Part shown: positions 55,654 through 64,000 of the stretch, piece after piece
Position numbering within the stretch: the stretch's first letter is position 1
How the letters are laid out: each line of letters begins with the position of its first letter
DNA from: Rostratula benghalensis
Lineage: Eukaryota; Chordata; Aves; Charadriiformes; Rostratulidae
Direction: 5' to 3'
Length of the DNA: 64,000 nt
Assembly (NCBI GenBank): GCA_013399305.1
Contig: VXAI01000021.1
Coordinates: 6,433,151-6,497,150 of the forward strand
Made by a program: the position numbers and the translations under genes
Notes under the pieces: model-generated
The model's input: the letters and a program-made list of their open reading frames with translations, nothing else
Told to the model about the DNA's origin: nothing
Databases searched by the model: none

Positions 55654-58600
55654 GAGTATTTTTATTGCTACTGTTATTATGACAGCAAGCCCAAGTGAGC
55701 AGAATTTCAAATCTATTTTTTTTAAGAGAGATTCCCTAGCAGACTTTTGTGGAAAAGAAGAGTTATACTGATCTGTATTGATTTTAAGATTTCTCAAAAA
55801 TTATGGTGAATCTTTAAATCAAAATAGCAAGTTTTTTTTTTTTTAAGACAACACTATGTACTAGAGGAAATTGTTCGAATACATTTTAGGAAGACTGGTA
55901 GTGTTTGATTTTTTCCAGTCTCCAAGTAGATTTTCAAGATAGCCTTATCTCACAAAAGAAACACACACTACCTCCCCAAAAAACAACCAAACATGAAAAC
56001 AAACAACAAACCCACACAGCACAAAAAAACCACCACCCCCATATGCAACAGAATTTTATTTTCTCATTCTGTTTCAGCATAGTATTATGGAGACTGTTGC
56101 ATTTGAAAATTAAACTGAGCAAAGACAAGGTTTGTAGAAAGAGACAGTTTCTTACACTAGAGCAAGTAATTTATTTGGAAAAGTGTTCGGGCACCCGTGC
56201 CCTTCTCCAGTCACAGCCAACTACAGCCATCTCTTACCAATACACACTTAGATAGGTATCTCCATTCTGCTTCAGTTCTGATTGTACATTTGATGTTTCA
56301 TTAAATTACCGCTACAAGAATTCTTTTGCCACAAAAAGCATTTCGTTTTCATTGGGGTATTTTTTCCCTTTGAAATTTCCCTGGATTATACTGGAATCAA
56401 ATTAAGCTGCAGCTCAGTTAAGGAAGCCGTCAAAATAATACCTTGATTCTGTTCTTTTTCTACATTGTCTGTATTACTGAGATTGCACACCAAAACACCA
56501 AGAAATCATCCACTCCCTATACACACACTAGCCCAGAGGAATGCCCAACTACAAACATACAAGTACTCCAAAAAAAATTATGCTATTTACATCACAAAAT
56601 AAAAATAATAGTCTTCACAGGCAAAATCCACCCCACAGACATAATAAAAGATTCACACAACTGCATTTAGGAACCTCTCCCACTCTACCATCAATCATTT
56701 GTCTAGTTTCAAAATCCACCAAGATATGAAGCTATGTTAGACAAGAAAGGCTTCCCCGAAAAGTTGATAAAAATCAGAACAGAAACAACCACAACAGAGC
56801 CTACACATTACATGAGCATTTATCAGTTATGACAACACCCAAATAAAACTGCTATGCTGTTGCAAGCCTTCTGTCATACACATTCAACTGCATACACAAG
56901 CAAGAACAAAAAAACATTAGTCTGTCTTCTTGCAGTGAACAAGTCTCAGGAAACATTCAGTCCACCTTGCAGGTTTTCAGAGCTAACTGCGGGGTACAAA
57001 ACAGCATCCTAGAGGAAAACCATTATGGGACTGGGCAAATTAATCAAATCCAGTATTTAGCTCTATTTTTTTTTAACCTTACCTTTCAACTGCTGAGCCA
57101 AGGAAGATGCAAAGCATTCTCTTTTTCACCTTTTTTGAGTACCACCATATGTAAATTCCAGGGATACATTTATGATTATGGCTTATACCAGCAAATCCAA
57201 AACCAAACCAAACAAAACAGCGTTTTCTCATGCCCTTCTGTGATCTTTACAAACATCCGTGCTCTTCCTAAATCCATCCACACTCCATTACGTGAACATA
57301 ATGAACAGGAAATTTTGGTGAAGTACATTGCACTTCAAAATCCATGGAAAAAAATAAAGTGGACGTACAGTAAAGTCTTCTGGGATTTTCTCTAGCTTTT
57401 AACCCAGAATGTCTACATTCCCTAGCACCTTTGTTCCCTTCAGAGATTTCTGTAAATGCTTTTTGTAGCAAGTTACATAACAGCTCTATACTGTGCTGAT
57501 CTGTTGGAGAAAAATGTGGTTATCTACCTTAGTAAAGGTTCAGTTGAATGCAAAATAAACATGGTAAAGCAATCAACCTTGGTGTAGCACTGAAATCCTT
57601 CCCATTTATACTGTTAGAACAAAACCAAGGCTTTTTATTAAGTCTGGGAGATTAACTAGATCTGGTTTCTCCAACTCCCCCAAGACACTGAACATGAACT
57701 TCCAATAGGAGCTACTGCTGTAACAGCTATTTACAGTAGCTCAGAATGAGTCCTGAAAAAACCCACAACACCAGTTAGAACCACGATATATTTAAGCTTA
57801 CTTTTGTGGTGAAAGACATACACTAAACACTTTTTACGTGAGAACAGAATCAAGTATACCTGAAATACATAAAAAACTCAGTGAACCAGACCATCCTTTA
57901 CAACACAAAAACTTTTCCCTAACTTCCTACATGCCTGAAAGTCTACTGACACCTGAGCTGTCAAGAGCAAAGCTCATTCTCCACTCAGGTTGAATCTCCG
58001 TGCATCTTGCCAAGCACAAACAAACCGCCTGGGAGTCGAACTATTCAAAGGTACCAACTACTCCTACTTTCCTTGGAGCACGTAGGAGACTAAAGCACCT
58101 GACTAACATCTTTGTGCCCAAGGTTCTAGGACCATCTAAACTGATACAAATTCCACATACTCCTGCATCTCCTTTATGCCGATTCTGGCATTCATCTGAT
58201 ACCCTGGTGAGCCAACTCTGTTTGAAAAATTAGCAGGCAAGTAACCCATAAAAAGAGTAATACAGCAACACAGGCAAAATACTTAGTAAAGAAAGGTCTT
58301 TTTGACAGGTCAGCATTCTAAAGCATGCTGAAAATGAAAGGAAAATTTAGGGGGGTGGGATGATAGCACTAGGACTGCAGTAGCACCAATTCACATAGGC
58401 CTAGACTGGAACAGGAATGAACTTTAAAAAGTTTTACTGCTCTTTGGCTTATTTGAGGACGATAAAAATGTTTGCTTCCTGTTAAGACCAATTATGCTCA
58501 ATAAAACTTTCTAAAACCAATAACAAAGTTTTTTCTGCAACAAAAAAATTCCAGAAATCTGCTGCTAAATTGCACAGGTGCACAAACACAGCATTTCATC

Positions 58601-59123
58601 CAGTTCTAGTGAATATTTTTGAATAAAGGTAGATAATCTGCACAGAAAAGCATTATCTTTACATTTGCAGTATATTGCGGATATTGGCACATGTAAATAA
58701 ATCCATATTAATCAACATATGTGAAGTCAGAGCAGACGATGGCTGCTATAGAGAGATAGCAGAGACAGCAGGGCTTTTCTGGGAGCACAGTCATTATTAT
58801 AAACATCCTTTCTTATTAACCGCAAGTGCATATTATCCAAACTGCTGCTGACGTACAGGTTGGGGAAGAGGGGGAAGGTTACAGGATTTTTGTTTGCTTG
58901 TTTACACAAAGCTACTCCACACATTATTTCTGAAAAAAAAAAAAAAACCCCACCTTTAAAATGCAATTACACTCAATGTTAAAATCAAACATATTAAAAC
59001 CAAGCCAGAACTTTGTTGAAGATTAAAAAAAAATATATAAAAATAAAAAAAATAAGTGCATACTTAAAAATGTAAAAGCTTCATGGGTAGTAAGTCTACA
59101 ATCCTAGAAATATTTGTCCCTGC

Positions 59124-59177
59124 TTTTTCATAAATAAGGAAGCATAATACTTTTTCATAAAGAATGAAGCATAATAA
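59124..59177 (+). repeat. 27-bp imperfect tandem duplication
   Basis: Two adjacent 27-bp units (59124-59150 and 59151-59177) both begin TTTTTCATAAA and contain AAGCATAATA near the end. They differ at three positions by eye. Confidence 0.85.
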
Positions 59178-60457
59178 ATGCATCAAAAAACTACAACTTT
59201 AACAAGAAAATGAAAGGTCAGTACTCCATGTATTATGGGATCATATGTGGGGGTAAAGGAATTTGGAAAACAATGCATGCCTAGTCTTCAGCAGAATGTT
59301 GTTCCTTCAAGCATCTTTAGTATGAAGCTTTAAAGTAGCAACAAGTAATTTAAATAATGAGGTCCAAATAGTTACTTTCTGGGCATGACCTTTTCTAATT
59401 ACGGTTCTGATTCTAGAGTTATTTCTGAAATCTGCTCAACCTCATCCATACAAGAAACTTCTACTAAACTTAATGAGAAAATTTATGTACAGGAAGTTAA
59501 ACACATACTTAAATGCTATAGATTAAGCCCTTTTATAAACATAAAGCTTTCTAATGTCATCTGTAACTTTATTTCACATACCAGCTATGTCAGATTGACT
59601 GTACCCTTTAAGAAGGCAGCCTACTTGCTTTGTCTCCTCCTTAAAAGCACTTCTGGGTCTTTTGGTTACTTCTTTGATTGGGGCTCTCTACTATTGTTGT
59701 GGAAAATATTCTAAACAGGATAGAAGCCAAATGGAAGGTCTTTATTTTAAACATAAAGTACTCTCCATTTTACCTCTTATAATCATTCCACTACAGCTAG
59801 GACAAGTCTATTTACAAATGGGATGGGAGAGGAAACCACACCATAATGGAACAGTAACACTAGTACAGTAAAATCCAGGAGAGTCTTGGCAGAATTTTGT
59901 AAGCAGCTGTATCTTTAAACACAAATATATAATGATTTCTCTGCAAATTATATTTCTTTTTTTAAAAAAATGAAAGCATCTTACTCTCAAGAGTTTATTA
60001 GCTACACTTTCAGAATGAATAAATACAGATTACATGCAATTGCTACTTCAAAGAATTACTTTCAGTAACAAACTTGAGTGTTCTTTGGTTTATGCATAGT
60101 CAAATAAATTAGGGGACATTCAACTGTTCAAAATATTGTTTATTAACAACATACATTCAAAGGATGGTTCTGAAAAACGCAGCACACACCAGTTAACAAT
60201 CACTTCATTCCCAAATCAGTTTATACACTGATTTAAGGTCTCTCGAGCAACAAATGTGATGTTATCATAACAGAAAGTTACATAACAGAAACCACTCTCT
60301 CTTTACCCACAAAACGATAGCAGATAACACCACTTCCCTTTCACCCGACCAGACAGAAGACATCTGGATTCCCCCAGAAAAGCAGCCGCGTTAACCACAG
60401 CTAACACCTTTTCAACAGGCGATAAAGCTGTAAACCACCACCGCTTCCTGCCCTCCT

Positions 60458-60480
60458 CACACACACACACACACACACAC
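60458..60480 (+). repeat. (CA)11 microsatellite
   Basis: A perfect CA dinucleotide run at the left edge of the CpG island, just inside intron 1. It is likely polymorphic. Confidence 0.95.
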
Positions 60481-61212
60481 CCATTAAAACGGGGAAAGAG
60501 ACCCTCTGCCTTCCACGACCCCTCTGTCTTTGTTTTCTTTTCAGGGTGTCCATGCCTCAGCGACCACCGCTCAGGTGGGGGAACGGCAGCCAGCACCGCC
60601 GCTCTCTGCGGAGGCTGCTCGGGAAACCGGGGGGCCCAGCCGGCCTCCGCTCGGGCACCGGCTGTCGGTCGTGGCGGGAGAGGCCGGTACCCGGCACATC
60701 CGCGGGCAACATCTGAAGCTGCCCCCGTTTTCTCGAAGGAATAGCTGCCCGTTTCCAACGCCCGGGGCGGCGGGGCGAGGCCGCGGGGTACGCCCCGATC
60801 CGGCTACCGCACGCCCGGCCCGGCGCCGGGCCGGGTTAGCGGGGCTGCCAGGTGGGCCGAGGCCGCCAGCCGGGAAGCCAGGCCGTCTCCCCCGGCCAGA
60901 GGCGCCAGGGCCCTGCCCCCTGTTGTAACGGCGGTAGGGGAGCCCCTCCGCTTTCCCGCCGGCCCGCTCCGCCTCAGGAAAGGGGGATTAACCCTTCCCT
61001 CGCCCCCACTGCTCCCCTTCGCGGAGGTGAGGCCGGCCCCGCTGCCCTCAGCCGCCCTCCTCCCCGCGGCCGGAGAGGCGCCCGGTGTGCGCGGCAGTCT
61101 CCTCCTCCTGCGCCCCGACCGGAGGCGGGAGGGGGCAGGGGCCGCGTAGGAACGAGGGGAGGGGGGAAGAGGCCAGGCACCGCGGGGCAGCCCTGCGCGC
61201 AGCCACACCTAC

Positions 61213-61267
61213 CTGTCTTCTCGTGGTCATAACCCACCACGATGAAATAGTCGGCCAGCCTGGCCAT
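61213..61267 (-). CDS. SBF2: SBF2 (MTMR13) coding exon 1, N-terminal part
   Basis: Read on the minus strand, the frame from the ATG at 61267-61265 encodes MARLADYFIVVGYDHEKT, which I recognise as the conserved N-terminus of SBF2/MTMR13. After codon 18 and one further G, a consensus donor (ACAG|GTAGGT, GT at 61212-61211) ends the exon in phase 1. The start context is strong, with G at -3 and G at +4. SBF2 is a large cytoplasmic and endosomal protein with DENN, GRAM, inactive myotubularin-phosphatase and PH domains. From family knowledge, its DENN part acts as a Rab exchange factor and its pseudophosphatase part pairs with MTMR2; human mutations cause Charcot-Marie-Tooth type 4B2. This exon supplies only the first strand of the upstream DENN region. 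The paralogue SBF1 also begins MARLADYF but differs after it, and exon 2 confirms SBF2. Open frames that run past 61213 on this strand are intronic read-through and not protein. Confidence 0.93.
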
Positions 61268-61301
61268 GGCTGAGAGGAGCCCGCCTCAGGCCCGACCACC
61301 C

Positions 61302-61334
61302 CTGCTGCTGCGGCGGCGGCGGCGGCAGCGGCGG
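61302..61334. repeat. Trinucleotide repeat (CTG)n(CGG)n in the SBF2 5' region
   Basis: The plus strand shows three CTG units followed by CGG units with one CAG interruption; on the SBF2-sense strand these are GCC/GCA-type triplets. The tract lies 35-67 bp upstream of the SBF2 start codon. GC-rich triplets of this sort are common in CpG-island 5' untranslated regions, can vary in length, and form stable RNA structure. Confidence 0.8.
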
Positions 61335-61346
61335 CTCCCGGGAGGT

Positions 61347-61400
61347 TCAGCATCCTCCCCTCCGCACCCGCTGCAAGAGAAGCGGCACCACCTCAGCCAT
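61347..61400 (-). other. Upstream ORF of 17 codons before SBF2
   Basis: An ATG at 61400-61398 (context AACATGG, A at -3 and G at +4) opens a 17-codon frame, MAEVVPLLLQRVRRGGC, then a stop, ending about 80 bp before the SBF2 ATG. It would be an upstream ORF if the mRNA begins upstream of 61400. The ATG is part of the YY1-like motif, so it may exist for DNA binding and not for translation. A CTTGCAG inside the frame resembles a splice acceptor, but I see no partner. Confidence 0.35.
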
Positions 61401-61621
61401 GTTGGAGGCGCGGGCGCGCTGTGCGCCTGCGCGCCGCCCAGACCGCTGCGCCGTGACCCCGCCGGGCTGGGCGTGGGCTGAGGCATCGCCGGCGGCGGAG
61501 GCGGCGCGGCCGCGGGGTGGCCCCGGGGGTCGCCGGAGCAAACGCGGGCGCCTTGCTTCGAAGCCCACCGCGGGCGGGAAGGGCTTCCTCCCCTGTGAGT
61601 GCCCACCCGCGGTGACGGCCG

Positions 61622-62426
61622 GTAGCCTGGACAGGCTTTTGAGGTGGTCCTGCGTGACCACCTCGTGAAGTTCAGCAAGGCCAAGTGCAAGGTTGAGGCA
61701 GCATCAAGCACAAATCCATGCGGGGCGGAGAACGGATGGAGGGCAGCCCAGTGGAGAAGGACTTGCAGGCGTTGGTGGGTGAGAAGTTCAGCACAAGCCA
61801 GCAATGCGCGCTGGCAGCCCAGAAAGCACCCTGGGCTGCATCGAAAGCAGAGTGGCCAGCAGGTTGAGGGAGGTAATTCTGCCCCTCTGCTCTGCTCTGG
61901 TGAGACCCCACCTGCAGTACTGCATCCAGCTCTGGGGCTCCTAGCATAAGAAGGACAGGGACCAGTTGGAGCAAGTTCAGAGGAAGGCCACAAAGATGAC
62001 CAGAGGACTGGAGCACCTCTGCTATGAAGACAGGCTGAGAGAGTTGGGGTTGTTCAGCCTGGAGAAGAGAAGGCTCCGGGGAGACCTTGTAAACTGCTTT
62101 CCAGTACCTGAATGGAGCCTGCAGGAGACATAGAGAGGGACTCTTTATCAGGTAGTGTAGCAATAGGACGAAAGGTAATGGGTTTAAACTGAAAGAGGGT
62201 AGATTTACATTGGATATTAGGAAGAAATTCTTTACTGTGAGGGTGGTGAGATGCTGGCACAGGTTGCCCAGAGAAGTTGTGTATATCCCATCCCTGAAAG
62301 TGTTCAAGGCTGGGTTGGATGGGGCTTTGAGCAACCTAGTCTAGTGGTAGGTGTCACTGTCCATGGGGTTGGAACCAGATGATCTTTAAGGACCCTTCCA
62401 ACTCTAACCATTCTGTGATTCTATGA
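61622..62426 (+). mobile_element. CR1 LINE fragment: reverse-transcriptase C-terminus and 3' end
   Basis: A CR1 3' part of about 800 bp on the plus strand. It begins in the region after the polymerase motif (translation LDRLLRW, then VKFSKAKCKV in a shifted frame), continues through [30 protein letters not shown] and [18 protein letters not shown], and then the 3' untranslated part. It ends in the octamer repeat ATTCTGTGATTCTATG at 62410-62425. Frameshifts and a TAG after IQLWGS show that it is dead. It is longer than the usual few-hundred-base CR1 remnant and lies head-away from SBF2, its truncated 5' end touching the CpG island. The minus-strand frames at 61286-61993 and 61672-62334 are antisense shadows of it. 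Confidence 0.93.
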
Positions 62427-64000
62427 CATAGCCCTCCTGGTCTCCGACATGCTGGTCTGGGCACAGGCGATGGCTGCCAGGCTGGTCTGCAAGACAGCGG
62501 GGAAATTTCATGCTGGTATTTGTTGTGTACAGATGAAACACTTTTTGTACCTTTTGCACGTAGCCTGGTGGATTTGCTGGGAGTCACAGGGATGCTGGTG
62601 GTAAACACGGCATCTGACGGTACAGCACTTCGTTAGCTGGAAGGGTCTGCCAAAACAGTCTGATAAGCTTCCATGTACATTCTGTTTGACAGCACAGAGA
62701 GAGAAGGGAATGCAAAGGACATCAGTTACACTACAGTGAGGAGCCACCACAGCTGTGATACTGGGTACATATGGAAATGCAGGAGATTCACTGGATTTGC
62801 TCCTGACAGTCCACCATCATGGAGGGAACCAGCAGACAGTCATTAGCGGTTTCATAGAGACATTTCTGTTTCTGACATGCAATTCTCACACCTGTGTAGC
62901 TGGGACGTACCCGTGGAGGGTCTTGCTGATAACCCAGAGACAACTTGGTCGGGAAGCTTTGACAATCAATTACAGTGTTCTTGCTTGTGCCTTCTCAGCA
63001 AAGAGCAGCCATCAAAATCTCATTGGAGTAATCAGTTTCATGGCTTAATCATTTTGAAGTCAGATGCCATGTAGAAAGATCTAGACTTAATGAAATTGCA
63101 TGTTAGCTATAAGAGTAAAGAAAAAATTCCAATATATACATGAAAAAGATTTAATATACGTTTTGAAAAAGACATGCACTCTACGGAGTCAGCCAATTCC
63201 TGTACTAGGTAGGCACTAGAAGAAGGAATACCTTTCTTAAGTTATGCATAGGCGTTTTGCTTCATAAGTTTGTAGACTTTAATGATTGAAATCCACAAAG
63301 TTGTTTTCAAATCACCAAGCGTTTTTCATTAAAAGCATTTCTGAAGTAGCAACAAAGGAATGCAAATCTTAACGAAGCCACACATTACCCCCGTGAGGTG
63401 GACAAAGATTGCTGTAATTCCTAGGGAGGGACACTGCAGGTGTTAAATCAAATGTGCAACAGTTCACAAAAGCAAGGGATAATGTTCTGTATAGCTAAAC
63501 CTTGAAGGAAAGTTTAGAGACACTATTACCTAATTTGGAGCTGAAATAGGGCCTTAGAGTTATCATATCTGCACTCATTAAAAGGTTCAATATGTAAAAA
63601 CAAATCTCAGTTCTTAAGTCCCACTGCTCTTTTAAGCCAGTACCCCCAGCAGGAGAATATCACCTAACACTTTTTCCAGGGCATTAACAAATACTGGATC
63701 AAGAGGAAGATGATACTTACTGGTTCCCCAATATCACCGGTGCCCACTTTACAGCCTTGCTCCTTCTGTCACCTAGACCAATGTAACCAAATCTCGGTTA
63801 GTTTATAAAGCATGCCATAAGAAGTGGTACATCTTATGTATTGATGTGACAGGAGGGGCACTGTTTGTCTGGATTTGAATACTTCTGTGTACCTGCATGG
63901 ACAGCAAAAGGAATCAGTCATCCGTAACTTACTTCCTTAACTTCCCTTGAGTATAGAGCAACCTTATGTTCTTATAGGACAAATGAGGAAGTGGAGCAGA
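62427..64000. other. SBF2 upstream flank, no recognised gene
   Basis: Right of the CR1 fragment there is non-repetitive DNA with no recognisable exon. The longest frames are 62508-62750 (minus, 80 codons, Cys-rich) and 62755-63048 (plus, 97 codons). Neither has a family signature, and both lack start or splice context that would favour them. From about 63.1 kb onward composition is like the intron. In mammals the next gene upstream of SBF2 is adrenomedullin, but nothing here resembles it. Confidence 0.6.

Larger units (their letters stand above)
10992..61212 (-). other. SBF2: SBF2 intron 1 (about 50.2 kb)
   Basis: This is the stretch between the exon 1 donor (GTAGGT) and the exon 2 acceptor (CAGCAG). 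It is AT-rich, with many short A and T runs, until about 60.4 kb, where it enters the CpG island. Recognised content, listed separately, is a CR1 3' end near 12.7 kb, a GC-richer block at 15.7-16.4 kb, a solo LTR at 29.1 kb, two CR1 relics at 48.6-49.6 kb, and microsatellites. In 13160-15720, 16410-29110, 29660-48620 and 49560-60430 I see no coding exon, tRNA or other known element apart from simple repeats and small palindromes. The open frames there are 60-150 codons, lack any family signature, and fit chance. Confidence 0.9.
61213..61353 (-). other. Overlapping upstream frame with polyalanine run, out of frame with SBF2
   Basis: An ATG at 61353-61351 (A at -3) opens a frame beginning MLNLPG followed by eleven alanines, encoded by the GC-rich trinucleotide repeat. 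It runs over the SBF2 start codon in a different frame. In exon 1 it fills exactly 47 codons (61353-61213) and so ends on the splice junction. In the spliced mRNA it would continue 26 codons into exon 2 and stop at a TAG near the exon's 3' end. Whether it is transcribed depends on the unmapped start site. No protein family is recognisable. Confidence 0.35.
61268..61440 (-). promoter_or_regulatory. SBF2: Probable SBF2 core promoter and 5' untranslated region
   Basis: This lies directly upstream of the SBF2 start codon within the CpG island. It contains a 12-bp NRF1-like palindrome at 61422-61433 (minus reads CGCGCAGGCGCA, one mismatch from the NRF1 consensus). A YY1-like sequence lies at 61391-61405 (minus reads CCAACATGGCTGAGG). 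YY1 sites of this form often sit just downstream of initiation sites in CpG-island promoters, so transcription may begin around 61400-61440. That placement is inference; no start site can be read from sequence alone. Confidence 0.5.
60540..61620. promoter_or_regulatory. SBF2: CpG island covering the SBF2 promoter and exon 1
   Basis: Base composition changes sharply near 60.4-60.5 kb from AT-rich intron to very GC-rich, CpG-dense DNA, and changes back at about 61.62 kb where a CR1 fragment begins. The island holds SBF2 exon 1, about 350 bp upstream of the ATG and about 670 bp of intron 1. There is no TATA box at a useful distance upstream of the start codon, so dispersed initiation is likely. 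GC-box-like GGGCGG sequences, an NRF1-like site and a YY1-like site lie upstream of exon 1. The long open frames on both strands here (such as 60303-60758 minus and 60530-60928 plus) are low-complexity and rich in Pro, Arg, Ala and Gly, as expected of chance frames in stop-poor GC-rich DNA. Confidence 0.88.

Noticed and set aside
56967..57395. 142-codon plus-strand frame in intron 1.
   Set aside because: Lys/Gln/Phe-rich composition typical of AT-rich intron translation, with no motif or splice context.
60303..60928. Open frames of 132-151 codons on both strands at the left of the CpG island.
   Set aside because: They are compositionally forced (few stops in GC-rich DNA), contain the CA microsatellite as Val-Cys repeats, and show no domain or conservation signature.
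61286..62334. Minus-strand frames of 220 and 235 codons right of exon 1.
   Set aside because: They run antisense through the CR1 fragment and the CpG island; the CR1 coding sense is the plus strand.
1..64000. CRISPR arrays, bacterial operons, rRNA or tRNA genes.
   Set aside because: No regularly spaced direct repeats, no ribosome-binding-site-linked genes, and no A-box/B-box pair or cloverleaf was seen; the window is vertebrate nuclear DNA.

Overview
This window looks like bird nuclear DNA. It is AT-rich, gene-poor and intronic, with CR1 LINE fragments that end in the (ATTCTRTG)n octamer, a solo LTR of a type widespread in birds, and one CpG island near the right end. The species cannot be named from the sequence. 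There is no sign of bacterial, organellar or viral gene organisation, and nearly all ATG-to-stop stretches are chance reading frames in introns.

One protein-coding gene is recognisable: SBF2 (MTMR13, set-binding factor 2), on the minus strand. Coding exon 1 is at 61213-61267 and starts MARLADYFIVVGYDHEKT. Exon 2 is at 10906-10991 and encodes [11 protein letters not shown]...GIEL, with no ATG of its own. The two join in phase, the codon for residue 19 being split, and give the first 47 residues, the start of the DENN module. Intron 1 is therefore about 50.2 kb (10992-61212), and 1-10905 is the beginning of intron 2. I found no exon 3, so the rest of the gene lies to the left of the window.

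Layout: 1-10905 is intron 2, with simple repeats only. 10906-10991 is exon 2. 10992-61212 is intron 1; it carries a CR1 3' end (12699-13156, minus), an unassigned GC-richer block ending in A26 (15720-16406), a solo LTR with a 5-bp target-site duplication (29118-29659, plus), and two old CR1 relics in opposite orientation (48625-48895 plus, 49200-49560 minus). A CpG island at about 60540-61620 covers exon 1, the probable promoter and the first part of intron 1. It contains a GC-rich trinucleotide repeat, two upstream ATGs, and NRF1-like and YY1-like motifs. A second, longer CR1 fragment (61622-62426, plus) abuts the island about 355 bp upstream of the start codon. 62427-64000 is upstream flank with no recognised gene.

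I did not find a new biological system. The points most worth checking are the tandem NAG acceptor of exon 2, the overlapping upstream frame that would read through the exon 1-2 junction, the CR1 fragment at the promoter edge, the antisense solo LTR, several perfect palindromes or hairpins, an RFX-type X-box, and a plus-strand exon-like segment that might belong to an antisense transcript.
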